This document shows, in pieces, positions 15,580-24,553 of a DNA stretch of 52,448 nucleotides. Position 1 is the first letter of the stretch, and every line of letters starts with the position of its first letter. A program made the translations under genes and the position numbers. The DNA comes from Chitinophaga pinensis. Its GTDB lineage: Bacteria > Bacteroidota > Bacteroidia > NS11-12g > UBA955. The stretch is taken from positions 1-52,448 of the forward strand of contig CAMDDG010000013.1 in assembly GCA_945890895.1 (NCBI GenBank), written 5' to 3'. The notes beneath the pieces are model-generated. The model was not told the DNA's origin. It ran no database searches and saw only the letters and a program-made list of their open reading frames with translations.

Positions 15580-16629
15580 TTATTGACGTTGCATTACGCT
15601 CACAGTTCGAGCAATTTCTTGAGCTACTTTCATATATGGCAACATTTCTGGAAGAGAGAAATCCCATACGCCCGTATCGGCATTTTGCATGATTTTAGGA
15701 TTCAGTGGCAATTCACCCAAAAAATTCAAGTTATATTCAGCCGCAATTTTAGCGCCTCCGCCTTCTCCAAAAATTCGGTATTTTTTATCGGGTGCATCAT
15801 CGGGTGTGAAATACGACATATTCTCAACAACCCCTATTATAGGCTTTTTAATTGCATCCAATTGAAACATATCAACCGCTCTACGCGCATCTGTTAAAGC
15901 CATTTCTTGTGGAGTTGTTACCAAAACCACTCCTGTTAACGGAGCTTGTTGTGATAGGGTAATTTGTACATCCCCCGTGCCCGGAGGTAAATCCACAATG
16001 AGGTAGTCCAATTCACCCCATTCCACATCGTTTATGAATTGACGAAAAGCACTTGAAATCATCGGACCACGCCAAACCACTGCTTGCCCCGGAGCCGTCA
16101 TAAAGCCAATTGAAAGCAATTTAATACCATGAGATTCAATAGGTATCATCCAAGATTTGCCTTCTTTTTCTATCATTTGGGGGGATTGATGTACGTTAAA
16201 TAAAGTAGGCACACTGGGTCCATAAATATCGGCATCCAACAATCCTACTTTCGCACCTGTTTCTTTTAAAGCCAAGGCTAAGGTAGCTGAAAGTGTACTT
16301 TTCCCTACTCCACCTTTTCCCGAAGCAATGGCAATCAAGTGCTTAACATTAGGTAAGGCATCGGAATCTCTGTGGTTCTTTTGCACCCTACTGGTAGCAT
16401 TTACCAAAACTTCTGCTTGAGAATCTACCATGTACTTAATGGCATTATGACATGCATTCACCAACATTTCCTTCATTGGACAGGCTGGTGTAGTTAATAC
16501 TAAATCAAATTGAACTTTTTTCTCTACAATTTCCAGATTCTCCACCATTCCAAGTGTAACTATATCCTTTTTAAGATCGGGATCGTCGACATTCGACAGT
16601 GCTTTTAATACTTGTTCTTTGGAAATCAT
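15580..16629 (-). CDS. mrp: Mrp/NBP35 family iron-sulfur carrier ATPase
   Basis: The 349-residue protein has an N-terminal MIP18 (DUF59) domain (about 1-80, with TTPACPMKE) and a deviant Walker A P-loop ATPase domain (SGKGGVGKST, residues 103-112; DADIYGPSVP; VDLPPGTGDVQ). Family members (ApbC/Mrp) assemble or transfer [4Fe-4S] clusters. The C-terminal CxxC used for cluster binding by ApbC is not present: the segment after VENMSYF reads TPDDAPDKKYRIFG. The downstream NifU-like protein may supply the cluster-binding cysteines. Its ATG overlaps the stop of the upstream DUF6787 gene by 4 bases (ATGA), which implies translational coupling. Confidence 0.93.
   Translation of the reverse strand: MISKEQVLKALSNVDDPDLKKDIVTLGMVENLEIVEKKVQFDLVLTTPACPMKEMLVNACHNAIKYMVDSQAEVLVNATSRVQKNHRDSDALPNVKHLIAIASGKGGVGKSTLSATLALALKETGAKVGLLDADIYGPSVPTLFNVHQSPQMIEKEGKSWMIPIESHGIKLLSIGFMTAPGQAVVWRGPMISSAFRQFINDVEWGELDYLIVDLPPGTGDVQITLSQQAPLTGVVLVTTPQEMALTDARRAVDMFQLDAIKKPIIGVVENMSYFTPDDAPDKKYRIFGEGGGAKIAAEYNLNFLGELPLNPKIMQNADTGVWDFSLPEMLPYMKVAQEIARTVSVMQRQ
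15969..15977 (-). repeat. Copy 4 of dispersed 9-mer CGGGGGATG
   Basis: Here the G-rich strand is the coding strand of mrp and encodes part of the conserved PPGTGDVQ. Its left flank (GGCA) differs from the others, so this copy may be a by-product of protein conservation. Confidence 0.35.
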
Positions 16630-16925
16630 ATCTTGTTCTGATTTTTCTTACCTAGTATTCGATTGAAGAATCTCTTTTCAAAATTCCAGAAATAGCTGCC
16701 CTGACCCAATAAGAAACCATATATCAACAGTACCAGATTGTAAACCGGGAGTATAGCAATATAATATACAATATCAATCCACCAGGCATCACCTATGTAA
16801 GGTTTCAAAAATCCCTTCAGATACACTATGGTTGTTCCAGTTAATGCGAATACTGTTAGAATTAAAACCACTTGAATTGTAGATTCTACTTTCCAACGAT
16901 CCTGTAATTTTTTCAAAAAACTCAC
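16626..16925 (-). CDS. DUF6787-like small membrane protein
   Basis: The 99-residue protein has a short amphipathic start (KKLQDRWKVES) and two long hydrophobic helices (about 17-37 and 50-72), followed by a basic C-terminus. This is the layout of DUF6787 proteins found beside mrp and nifU genes in Bacteroidota. No function is known. The start is GTG at 16925; no in-frame ATG lies nearby, and an exact -7 box ends 4 bases upstream. It overlaps mrp by 4 bases. Confidence 0.7.
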   Translation of the reverse strand: MSFLKKLQDRWKVESTIQVVLILTVFALTGTTIVYLKGFLKPYIGDAWWIDIVYYIAILPVYNLVLLIYGFLLGQGSYFWNFEKRFFNRILGKKNQNKI

Positions 16926-16929
16926 AATG

Positions 16930-16937
16930 CAAAATTA
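16930..16937 (-). promoter_or_regulatory. -7 box TAATTTTG before the DUF6787-mrp-nifU operon
   Basis: Exact TAnnTTTG on the minus strand, 4 bases from the GTG start. No clear -33 TTG. It supports both the GTG start and a very short leader. Confidence 0.45.
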
Positions 16938-17027
16938 CGGTTTGTATTCCACATGCTCTATTTCTTTTTAGTCAATATTGCCAAAACCAACGATGATTGT
17001 TCAATTTTTTATTGCGAATTTTGCAAA

Positions 17028-17738
17028 ATGTCATCTACAACTGGAAGTCTGTTGCTTTTTCCCTTACCCATAGGGGAACTTAGTGGTGGTCAATTTGAAA
17101 CCGATTATTTCAAAAACGAACTAAAATCCACAAAAATCTGGGTAGCTGAAAATGCACGAACACTTCGACGTTATATCAGCGCACTAAGTTTAGGTATTGT
17201 TATCGATGAATTAAATATTCTTGAATTGTCTTTCCATACCGAACAAAAGGATATTGAAGAATTTTTGGATCTAAATAGCTCGTCGGGAAAAATAGGACTT
17301 TGCTCCGAAGCTGGATTGCCTTGTGTTGCCGACCCCGGAAATAAAGTAGTCATGTGGGCACAACGAAGAAATTGGAACGTTGTTCCTTTACTTGGACCTA
17401 ACAGTATTATTATGGCTTTGCAGGGAAGTGGATTCAACGGTCAACAATTTGTATTCCACGGATATTTCCCGCTCAAAGAAGATGCCATTCGAGTTTGGCA
17501 CAAAGATTTCCATCAAAGTTCATTAAAAAAATACACACATATTTTTATTGAGACTCCTTACCGAACAGATAAAACGTTGCGTCTTTTACTTAAAACCTTG
17601 ACAGACAATACCAAGCTTTGTATTGCTGCAGGTCTACACACGAACAATCAATCAATTCGTACATTAACTGTTGCACAATGGAAAAAAAACACTCCTGAAT
17701 TTGGCAAAATTCCGGTTGTTTTTGTAATTGCAAATTGA
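17028..17738 (+). CDS. RsmI-like SAM-dependent methyltransferase (tetrapyrrole methylase fold)
   Basis: The 236-residue protein begins SLLLFPLPIGE and carries AENARTLRRYIS, the family motif SEAGLPCVADPGN and the GPNSIIMALQGSGF segment. These place it in the short Bacteroidota branch of the RsmI family, which methylates the 2'-OH of a cytidine in 16S rRNA in other bacteria. I chose the ATG at 17028, since the upstream in-frame ATG at 16953 would add 25 residues with no similarity to the fold. It is divergent from the DUF6787-mrp operon. The exact target of this short branch is not established. Confidence 0.82.
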   Translation: MSSTTGSLLLFPLPIGELSGGQFETDYFKNELKSTKIWVAENARTLRRYISALSLGIVIDELNILELSFHTEQKDIEEFLDLNSSSGKIGLCSEAGLPCVADPGNKVVMWAQRRNWNVVPLLGPNSIIMALQGSGFNGQQFVFHGYFPLKEDAIRVWHKDFHQSSLKKYTHIFIETPYRTDKTLRLLLKTLTDNTKLCIAAGLHTNNQSIRTLTVAQWKKNTPEFGKIPVVFVIAN

Positions 17739-17766
17739 TTATTGCAAAAACTCAATTCTACTTTTG
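17735..17766 (+). promoter_or_regulatory. Promoter of the HhH-protein gene
   Basis: TTG at 17735-17737 and TACTTTTG at 17759-17766 (exact -7) are 21 bases apart, about 47 bases before the ATG at 17814. Confidence 0.5.
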
Positions 17767-17813
17767 CGATTTTCACCTAGGAACAATTGAATTCCTGATG
17801 GAATTTTGTACCC

Positions 17814-18782
17814 ATGAATTGGTTAACAAAAATCAAACTCTTTTCGGTCTATTTATTCAAGAAATTTCCAAATACATTGATTGGATCAACTGAGTTGTTC
17901 TTGAAAAAAAACTCATTTTTCAAAGCGAGCAATTTCTTAAAATCGAACCATTTCCCAAAAATTGGCCATTTACCTACAATAACCAAGACTTTATTTCAAA
18001 AAGCGTTCATTTGGATTCATATTTCTAACTTCAAAAAATATCGATTCGAATCCCTTAGAAAACCCCATTTAAATGGTTTAATTTGGATGTTCATGTCTGC
18101 AATATTGATAACCAAAGTAATTCACTCTCAAATTGCAAACCGACAAGAATGGATCATCCAAGGGATAATTGAATGTTCTGAATTCAATCATTCAGATAGT
18201 CAGTTTGTTGGTCAATTGTCTACATCCCAACAAAAAGCCATTTGGAATAAAAATCCAAATCAAACCAATAAAAACACATCAACCCGCACACTACCCAAAT
18301 CACCCGAAGACACATTTTTCCTAAATCATCCACTATTAATCTCAAAAAATTCCTCGGCGCACACCACTTCAACTCGAATAGTGCGTATTGACCTGAACAA
18401 TTGCGACAGCATTGAGTTGGAGGAATTACCGCGCATTGGACCTTTAACGGCTTCTAAAATAATTCGTTACCGAGAACGGTTGGGTGGGTATATTTCTCCG
18501 TTTCAACTCTTAGAGATTTACCGGATCGATAGCCAAATTCTGCAAATTCCAACAGTTCAATTCCATTCAGATAATCACCAAAAATACGTCACTAAAATTC
18601 CGAGTTCAGGTTTAACAATTAAAGATTTGTACCGACATCCATACATTGGAAAATCAAAAGCTCAATGGCTATGGAAATACCTACAAGCCCATCCAAAATT
18701 ACGGTTGGAAGAATTTAAAAATAGCTCTTATTTATCTATGGAAGAAAAACTTAGACTCATTCCTTATCTGAAATTTGAATAA
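17814..18782 (+). CDS. Helix-hairpin-helix (ComEA-like) membrane-anchored protein
   Basis: The 322-residue protein has a basic N-terminal third, one predicted membrane segment (about residues 84-104), a polar linker and a C-terminal region with tandem HhH motifs. IDLNNCDSIELEELPRIGP starts the ComEA-type unit, with TASKIIRYRERLGGYIS next; a second weaker unit contains HPYIGKSKAQWLWKYLQ. HhH units bind DNA without sequence specificity. In ComEA this serves DNA uptake. The long N-terminal region is not typical of ComEA, so the role in competence is only likely. ComEC is encoded 5.3 kb to the left. Confidence 0.78.
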   Translation: MNWLTKIKLFSVYLFKKFPNTLIGSTELFLKKNSFFKASNFLKSNHFPKIGHLPTITKTLFQKAFIWIHISNFKKYRFESLRKPHLNGLIWMFMSAILITKVIHSQIANRQEWIIQGIIECSEFNHSDSQFVGQLSTSQQKAIWNKNPNQTNKNTSTRTLPKSPEDTFFLNHPLLISKNSSAHTTSTRIVRIDLNNCDSIELEELPRIGPLTASKIIRYRERLGGYISPFQLLEIYRIDSQILQIPTVQFHSDNHQKYVTKIPSSGLTIKDLYRHPYIGKSKAQWLWKYLQAHPKLRLEEFKNSSYLSMEEKLRLIPYLKFE

Positions 18783-18972
18783 GTAAATACGGAATGTTGA
18801 AGCAGCCAGTTCCAGATTTTGAAGGATTGAACACTGCACTTTAAACCAGCGAATACTGAATTTCGAAGCTGCAAATATTTGATACGGATTTTACATTCGT
18901 TCGTCAAATAATTGATATTCCTTACACAAATTATTTCTAAGATGAGATTTGTGCATTAATTTCGCGCTGAAT

Positions 18973-20115
18973 ATGAATTTCCAAGAAAATGAAAGTGTGA
19001 GCATGGTACGCCAAACTGTGCGTGATTTTGCAGAAAAACACATCCGTCCTGACATGATGGAATGGGATGAATCACAAACATTTCCAATCCATGTCTTTAA
19101 AGCTTTAGGAGAACTGGGCTTGATGGGCATGTTGGTACCTGAACAATACAACGGTTCAGGATTGGGATACTACGAATATGCAGCTGGAATTGAAGAATTA
19201 GCTAAAGTATGTGGTAGTGTAGGATTAAGCATGGCTGCTCACAACAGTTTGTGTACGGGCCATATCTTACAATTTGGAAACGAAGAACAAAAAAAGAAAT
19301 GGTTGCCCAAATTAGCTACTGCGGAATGGATTGGTGCTTGGGGATTAACCGAAGCCAATACGGGATCGGATGCTTTACGCATGAAATGTGTAGCTAAGAA
19401 AGATGGCAACGAATGGGTTCTAAACGGAGCTAAAAACTGGATTACTCACGGTATCACTGGTGATGTTGCCGTTGTTTTAGCACGAACTGGGGATTTATTG
19501 GATTCTCACGGAATTACAGCATTTGTTGTTGAACGAGGTACTCCAGGTTTCAAAGGGGGTAAAAAAGAAAACAAACTAGGTATGCGTGCATCGGAAACTG
19601 CAGAAATGATTTTCGAAGATTGTCGTGTACCTGAAGAAAACATCTTGGGTAATGTTGGCGACGGTTTCATTCAAGCCATGAAGGTTTTGGATGGCGGCAG
19701 AATCTCCATCGCTGCTTTGAGCTTGGGTATCGCGAAAGGTGCTTACGAAGCAGCTTTGAAATACTCTAAAGAAAGAGAACAATTCGGTAAACCCATCAGT
19801 CAGTTCCAAGCCATTGCATTCAAATTGGCAGATATGGCCACTCGAATTGAAGCCGCTGAATTACTAATCCAAGAAAGCTGCCACTTAAAAAACAACGGTT
19901 TAAACGTAAATAAAGTTAGTGCTATGGCAAAGTACTACGCTTCTGAAGTAAGTGTTTATTGTGCGAATGAAGCCGTTCAAATTTTTGGTGGATACGGATA
20001 TACTAAAGACTTCCCCGTGGAGAAATTCTACCGCGATTGTAAACTATGTACCATAGGTGAAGGAACCAGCGAAATTCAAAAACTGGTAATTAGCCGTGCC
20101 ATTTTAAAAGATTAA
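18973..20115 (+). CDS. Acyl-CoA dehydrogenase (short/branched-chain type)
   Basis: The 380-residue flavoprotein has the full ACAD layout: helical N-terminal domain, [14 protein letters not shown] (flavin and substrate binding), [11 protein letters not shown], and the C-terminal domain with [18 protein letters not shown] and [19 protein letters not shown]. The predicted catalytic base is Glu363 in [12 protein letters not shown], the position used by short-chain (butyryl-like) dehydrogenases. It oxidises acyl-CoA to enoyl-CoA using FAD. The ATG at 18973 is preferred to the upstream TTG, which adds eight unrelated residues. Confidence 0.93.
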   Translation: MNFQENESVSMVRQTVRDFAEKHIRPDMMEWDESQTFPIHVFKALGELGLMGMLVPEQYNGSGLGYYEYAAGIEELAKVCGSVGLSMAAHNSLCTGHILQFGNEEQKKKWLPKLATAEWIGAWGLTEANTGSDALRMKCVAKKDGNEWVLNGAKNWITHGITGDVAVVLARTGDLLDSHGITAFVVERGTPGFKGGKKENKLGMRASETAEMIFEDCRVPEENILGNVGDGFIQAMKVLDGGRISIAALSLGIAKGAYEAALKYSKEREQFGKPISQFQAIAFKLADMATRIEAAELLIQESCHLKNNGLNVNKVSAMAKYYASEVSVYCANEAVQIFGGYGYTKDFPVEKFYRDCKLCTIGEGTSEIQKLVISRAILKD

Positions 20116-20117
20116 TA

Positions 20118-20148
20118 TTGTTTTTGTTCGAATATTTTCGTACATTTG
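20118..20148 (+). promoter_or_regulatory. rpsU: Promoter of rpsU
   Basis: TTG at 20118-20120 and TACATTTG at 20141-20148 (exact -7) are 20 bases apart, the standard Bacteroidota arrangement, with a leader of about 25-30 bases before the ATG at 20181. Confidence 0.75.
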
Positions 20149-20180
20149 CAATCCTAAAAAACGAATAATCAAGAAAAGAC

Positions 20181-20378
20181 ATGCTCTTAATAAACGTTAA
20201 AGAAAGTGAGTCGCTAGAAAAAGCACTTAAAAAGTTCAAAAAGAAATTTGAAAAAACTGGAGTAGTAAAAGAATTGCGTAGCCGTCAAGCCTTCGAAAAA
20301 CCTTGCATTACAAAAAGAATGCAAAAATTGCGTGCGGTTTACAAGCAAAAGCTACAATCACAAGAATTCCAAGGTTAA
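20181..20378 (+). CDS. rpsU: 30S ribosomal protein S21
   Basis: The 65-residue, strongly basic protein has the S21 pattern: INVKESESLEKALKKFKKKFEKTG followed by a conserved RSRQAFEKP and a basic helical tail. S21 sits on the small-subunit platform near the 3' end of 16S rRNA. It has its own promoter and ends before a bidirectional terminator shared with the convergent xerC/D gene, a gene pair often seen in Bacteroidota. Confidence 0.95.
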   Translation: MLLINVKESESLEKALKKFKKKFEKTGVVKELRSRQAFEKPCITKRMQKLRAVYKQKLQSQEFQG

Positions 20379-20460
20379 TATTCGCTTAGGCGAGCATTAT
20401 TCCTTTCTTGTACAGTTTTTAAACCAAAAATCCATTACAAACAGTAGTTTGTACTACTGC

Positions 20461-20500
20461 ATAACTAAAAAAGGCTGCAAATGCAGCCTTTTTTAGTTAT
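20461..20500. terminator. Bidirectional terminator between rpsU and the recombinase gene
   Basis: A perfect 19-bp inverted repeat with a 2-base AA centre. Its core AAAAAAGGCTGCA is GC-rich next to A/T tracts, so it works as a terminator in both directions. Confidence 0.9.
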
Positions 20501-20521
20501 TACAATTTTCCAAAATCTCCT

Positions 20522-21400
20522 CTAACGACGGGGATGCAACTCATGGATCTTTTTTAATTTTTCAAATGAATTCTTAGTATAAACCTGGGTCGCCGATAAA
20601 CTTGCGTGCCCCAATAAATCCTTAATCGCCATTAAATTCGCACCATTGTTTAACATATGTGTAGCAAACGAATGTCGCAATACATGTGGACTCGTTTTAG
20701 ATGCGTGAGAAAACAATTTTAAGTAATGATTAACAATCCTGTATACCATCATAGGATACATGGGTTCTCCCATTTTTGTCGAATCACGGTAAAATATAAA
20801 ACCCTCTTTACTCTCTGAAAACGCCTTCAACTCATCAACCAATTCATTATGCAATGGAATTTCTCTCACTTTGTTTCTCTTTCCTAAAACCCGTAGCGAC
20901 ATTCTATAAAAATCCACATCGCTCCATTTTAGCTGAATTAATTCCGATAACCGCATACCCGTAGTATACAGCATTAACATCAAGAGTTTATCTCGATTCC
21001 CTTCTGGCATTTCGCTCCAAGGAAATCGTTCAAACATATCTTTTAAGTCTGTTGCAGGAATATCTTTAACTAAATGTTTGGGCGTTTTAGGTGAAACAAC
21101 CTTCGACATTGGATCCGAAACAAGCACTTGCTGATTTCTGAGAAACTTAAACCATGCACGCAGAGTTGAAAGTTTTCTATTCACACTTCGTGCTGAAACT
21201 TCAGCATTCATTAGGTCCATTACCCAAGAACGAATGTGCAGGGATTTAACTAAAGTTACATCCTGAATTCCTAGAGAATTGAGATAAATAACAAATTGAG
21301 ACAGGTCACTCTCATAAGCCCTACAGGTGTGGGGACTCATTCTGCGATTGCGCTTCAAATAAATGAGAAAGGATTCAATATGATTTTCAAATAAAATCAA
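20522..21400 (-). CDS. XerC/XerD-type tyrosine recombinase
   Basis: The 292-residue protein has an N-terminal SAM-like core-binding domain (FLIYLKRNRRMSPHTCRAYESDL) and a catalytic domain with all residues of the family: Arg150 (TTGMRLSEL), Lys174 (GKRNKVREIPL), His239 and Arg242 (SPHVLRHSFATHML), His265 (LLGHASLSATQVYTK) and the nucleophile Tyr274. Length and lack of phage neighbours suggest a housekeeping dimer-resolving recombinase. It seems to start with TTG at 21400, overlapping the RidA stop as TTGA, which implies translational coupling. Confidence 0.93.
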   Translation of the reverse strand: MILFENHIESFLIYLKRNRRMSPHTCRAYESDLSQFVIYLNSLGIQDVTLVKSLHIRSWVMDLMNAEVSARSVNRKLSTLRAWFKFLRNQQVLVSDPMSKVVSPKTPKHLVKDIPATDLKDMFERFPWSEMPEGNRDKLLMLMLYTTGMRLSELIQLKWSDVDFYRMSLRVLGKRNKVREIPLHNELVDELKAFSESKEGFIFYRDSTKMGEPMYPMMVYRIVNHYLKLFSHASKTSPHVLRHSFATHMLNNGANLMAIKDLLGHASLSATQVYTKNSFEKLKKIHELHPRR

Positions 21401-21828
21401 ATAGTAGCAATAACCTTCAATTCAATAGCAATAGGAGTAGGTAAACAGTTGATTTCAATAGTAGTTCTACACGGAGGATTTTCTGCGAAATATTCAGCCC
21501 ACAAACGATTATAAGTTTTGAAATCATCCTTCATATTAGTTAAAAACACAGTAACATCTACTATGTTATCCCAAGAAGAACCTGAGTCTTCTAGAATCCA
21601 TTTCACATTTTGAAAAACACTTCTGCATTGGGTTTCGATATCATAACTTACAATATTCCCTTGATCATCTAGTTCTACTCCCGGAATTACTTTAGTACCT
21701 TTCTCTCTAGGGCCAACTCCGCTTAAAAAAAGCAAATTTCCAACTCGGCGGGCATGCGGATACAACCCAACGGGCTCTGGTGCTTTACTACTATTCAACG
21801 CTTCACCATTCTTATTTTCTGTACTCAT
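21397..21828 (-). CDS. RidA family protein, 2-aminomuconate deaminase-like
   Basis: The 143-residue protein belongs to the YjgF/YER057c/UK114 fold, with LYPHARRVGNLLFLSGVGPR, FQNVKWILEDSGSSW and PCRTTIEINCLP holding the conserved ligand-binding arginine. The SGVGPREKGT variant is seen in 2-aminomuconate deaminases of the kynurenine pathway. RidA members deaminate reactive enamine/imine intermediates. No other kynurenine-pathway gene is in the window. It is coupled to the downstream recombinase by a 4-base overlap, and an exact -7 box lies 14 bases before the ATG. Confidence 0.85.
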   Translation of the reverse strand: MSTENKNGEALNSSKAPEPVGLYPHARRVGNLLFLSGVGPREKGTKVIPGVELDDQGNIVSYDIETQCRSVFQNVKWILEDSGSSWDNIVDVTVFLTNMKDDFKTYNRLWAEYFAENPPCRTTIEINCLPTPIAIELKVIATI

Positions 21829-21842
21829 ATATTCTAGTCTAA

Positions 21843-21850
21843 CAAATTTA
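21843..21850 (-). promoter_or_regulatory. -7 box TAAATTTG before the RidA-recombinase operon
   Basis: Exact TAnnTTTG on the minus strand, 14 bases before the RidA ATG. A TTG lies only 16 bases further upstream, shorter than the usual spacing. Confidence 0.45.
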
Positions 21851-21915
21851 TAATTAATCGTATTTACAATCTAAATCGCTCTTATTTGAGGTTCATTTCA
21901 ACAAAAACAGCTTGT

Positions 21916-23091
21916 TTACTTTTTCTTGGTAGTGGGTGTAACTGGCTTTTTCATCGAAGCACCAGTGGAACCAGTATTTCCTTTACCTATGTTACCGACA
22001 GCACCACCTTTACTTGACACTGATTTACCCGCATTTCCAGTAGCACCACCTTTTGCAGGTGTGCCCTTGCTCTTAACCGGCTTCACGTAAACCGTATAAG
22101 GCGTTTTGTATAAATTGGCACCAAACAATGTACCGGATTGGAATGTAGCTAACGCGATATACTTCATATTGGGAGCAAATACAGCTTGACGAGCATTATT
22201 CCCTGAACTTGGCAATTCAGCTACCTCCAAACCGGATTCAACGTTCCATATCTTAACTTCTCCGTTGTTGCAGGTACTAACTAAATATTTACCATCCAAA
22301 CTAAAATTTAATGAGGTAACTTTCCAAGTATGTCCAGATAATTCTTTCACAAATAATCCTGTTTTGGGATTCCACAATCGTATCATTTTATCATCACTAC
22401 CTGTAGCCATCCATTTCATGTCGTTTGACATAGCCAAACAATTAACTTTAGCTGTATGTCCAGTGAAAACACGAGTACTTTTACCATTCATACCTACTTG
22501 CTCCACAACAGATGCGTCAGATGCTACCATAAACTTGAATTTTGCTGGCGATAATGCAAAATCGTTAATCGGTTTAGAATACGTCATTACGACGGGCTTT
22601 TTGCGATAGTTACCCAAACTATCCATATCGTAAATACGTATGGTTTTGTCTAAAGAAGAAGTCATTAAATAACGTCCACTGGGGTCAAACAATACACGAG
22701 TAACAGCACTTACGTGATCTCTACCTGTAAAAACTATTTTACCACTCTGCAAATCATAAATATTGAATGTATTATCACGTGAACCAGACACCAAATGTTT
22801 ATTACCTGGCTGAATGGCCAACGTAGTTATTGCTCCTCGATGTCCACCAAAAGAACGTGTAAACACACCAAAATTCAACGAATCCAGCTTATATAAGCGA
22901 ACTTCATTATCCCAACCTGCAGAAGCTACCCATCCCCCATCACTCGAAAATGCTACCGCCTCCATTTGAGCTTTGTGTCCGTCTAGAAGTTTGGAAAAAA
23001 CAATAGTATCACGCGATAAAGTATCCTTTTGAGCTGAAACAGCTTGAATACTGCACATGATTCCGATTAGAGAGAAGATGATTTTTTTCAT
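21916..23091 (-). CDS. Exported WD40-repeat protein
   Basis: The 391-residue protein has a signal peptide (MKKIIFSLIGIMCSIQAVSA) followed by about seven WD40 blades between residues 35 and 320, with units such as HKAQMEAVAFSSDGGWVASA and NCLAMSNDMKWMATGSDDK ending in [LI][WY][ND]-type pairs. The last 55 residues are a Gly/Ala/Lys/Thr-rich tail. A beta-propeller of this type gives protein-protein contacts, probably in the periplasm. No enzyme domain is present. An exact -7 box sits 7 bases before the ATG. Confidence 0.88.
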   Translation of the reverse strand: MKKIIFSLIGIMCSIQAVSAQKDTLSRDTIVFSKLLDGHKAQMEAVAFSSDGGWVASAGWDNEVRLYKLDSLNFGVFTRSFGGHRGAITTLAIQPGNKHLVSGSRDNTFNIYDLQSGKIVFTGRDHVSAVTRVLFDPSGRYLMTSSLDKTIRIYDMDSLGNYRKKPVVMTYSKPINDFALSPAKFKFMVASDASVVEQVGMNGKSTRVFTGHTAKVNCLAMSNDMKWMATGSDDKMIRLWNPKTGLFVKELSGHTWKVTSLNFSLDGKYLVSTCNNGEVKIWNVESGLEVAELPSSGNNARQAVFAPNMKYIALATFQSGTLFGANLYKTPYTVYVKPVKSKGTPAKGGATGNAGKSVSSKGGAVGNIGKGNTGSTGASMKKPVTPTTKKK

Positions 23092-23098
23092 GGTCGAT

Positions 23099-23106
23099 CA
23101 AAATTA
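23099..23106 (-). promoter_or_regulatory. -7 box TAATTTTG before the WD40 gene
   Basis: Exact TAnnTTTG on the minus strand, 7 bases from the ATG, giving an extremely short leader. Confidence 0.45.
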
Positions 23107-23151
23107 CAATTTTTGTATACTTTCACCCATTTATTGTGGAAAAAACTAGTT

Positions 23152-24486
23152 TTATTGAGGATTTAATTCGATAAATTCCTCAAATTCTATTCCAAACTTC
23201 TTTAATTTATTCAATACTTTCAATCCCCAAGGTTGAAAAATTGGAACTATCACCCCTTTTTGAGTTATCTCATTATTTATCAACAACTCAACACCGATTG
23301 CCAATGTTAGTCCAACACTCTTTGCCATAGCAGTTCTACCATTACCTTCCCCAACTAAAGTCATAACACTTGACATTTTGTACCACCGTTCCTGCATTTT
23401 ATACTGAATTGAATGATACATAATAACTTCGTCTCGATCCAATTCATCCAATTTCCATTTTTCCACCAACAGGCGCTCCAACACGTCCGCATTACTCTCA
23501 TTTTCTTGTTGAATCCCTCTATCCAATTCCAAAAAATCCAACTTCGAGCGCGTTGATTCACTGATTTTTCCCGAATTCAACAAGTGTGCAGTCCATTCTG
23601 TTGTGAAATTAAAACCGGTGAGATTTATAAACCAATTTCGGCCTTGAATTTCTCTATTTTTCTCGGGGGATGTAAATCCTGCATCAACCAAACACTGCCA
23701 AGCAGAACAAAATCCTGATCTGCGCAACGTACCTCTAATCAATGTTTTAGCAGATTGAAGTTTGTATATTTCTTGATAACTCAGACTATCGCGGTTGGGA
23801 TATGCGTCTAAATCCGAAGAATTCGAACCGGGTATTGTAATATTTTTGGAGTAATTGAAAAGACTCATAGGTGGTACGCAACATTTTGAGCCGTTCTCAA
23901 GCCAAATACTATCTCCACCTTGACCCGCTAAAATTACATTCCGAGGATTCCATGAGAATTTATATCCCCAAGGATTGGGATTTACTTCTGACTTTTCATG
24001 AACCAAACCTCCACAATAACTCTCGTAGCTCTCCACTTCACCCTCCCACTGCTTGATTTCCTTTAACATTTCGGATGAAGACAGATGATCTATACCTGGA
24101 TCCAAACCCATTTCATTCAAAAAAACCAATCCTTTGGACTCGGCTTCTTGATGAAGTGCTTTCATCCCTTCCGAAACATACGATGCAGTAGCTAAATGTT
24201 TACCGTGCTTCAAACACAATTTTGCCACTTTCAAATGCATAGCTACGGGGAGTAAACTTATAACAATATCTGAGGTTTCAACCACATTGTCAATAAATGA
24301 ATCGTCCTCTAAATCTGCCACTAGCCAACTAACCTGTTCCTTTAATTCCTCTTTCATTTGAAATCCTGAAAACGGCGCACGATCTATCACTAAAATGGAT
24401 GGAAAATTCCGCTCCATAACCAATTCAGTTAAATATTCAATTAAAAAACCTGCGCTGCGACCAGCTCCTAAAACCGTTAGTTGCAT
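23152..24486 (-). CDS. Saccharopine dehydrogenase-like oxidoreductase
   Basis: The 444-residue protein has an N-terminal Rossmann fold (TVLGAGRSAGFLIEYL), a VVETSDIVISLLPVAMH strand-turn, and the saccharopine reductase C-terminal domain with FLNEMGLDPGIDHLSS and SYCGGLV. This matches the glutamate-forming saccharopine dehydrogenase (LYS9-type), which in Bacteroidota takes part in lysine breakdown. The ATG at 24486 is chosen over a TTG two codons upstream; an exact -7 box ends 3 bases before it. The ketoglutarate reductase partner is not in the window. Confidence 0.85.
   Translation of the reverse strand: MQLTVLGAGRSAGFLIEYLTELVMERNFPSILVIDRAPFSGFQMKEELKEQVSWLVADLEDDSFIDNVVETSDIVISLLPVAMHLKVAKLCLKHGKHLATASYVSEGMKALHQEAESKGLVFLNEMGLDPGIDHLSSSEMLKEIKQWEGEVESYESYCGGLVHEKSEVNPNPWGYKFSWNPRNVILAGQGGDSIWLENGSKCCVPPMSLFNYSKNITIPGSNSSDLDAYPNRDSLSYQEIYKLQSAKTLIRGTLRRSGFCSAWQCLVDAGFTSPEKNREIQGRNWFINLTGFNFTTEWTAHLLNSGKISESTRSKLDFLELDRGIQQENESNADVLERLLVEKWKLDELDRDEVIMYHSIQYKMQERWYKMSSVMTLVGEGNGRTAMAKSVGLTLAIGVELLINNEITQKGVIVPIFQPWGLKVLNKLKKFGIEFEEFIELNPQ
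23664..23672 (+). repeat. Copy 5 of dispersed 9-mer CGGGGGATG
   Basis: Extended form TTCTCGGGGGATGTAAA. It is antisense to the saccharopine dehydrogenase-like gene; codons ACA TCC CCC GAG give TSPE. Confidence 0.7.
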
Positions 24487-24489
24487 CCC

Positions 24490-24497
24490 CAAAAATA
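24490..24497 (-). promoter_or_regulatory. -7 box TATTTTTG before the saccharopine dehydrogenase gene
   Basis: Exact TAnnTTTG on the minus strand, 3 bases from the ATG. If used, the mRNA is leaderless. Confidence 0.4.
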
Positions 24498-24553
24498 AAC
24501 AATATACGTGTTAAACCACGGAAAAATATTGCTTTTGAAGAGTAATTATATCC

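Noticed and set aside
20522..21400. Integrase of a mobile element
   Set aside because: The recombinase has housekeeping length and neighbours (rpsU, RidA). No attachment-site repeat, tRNA target or phage gene is visible.
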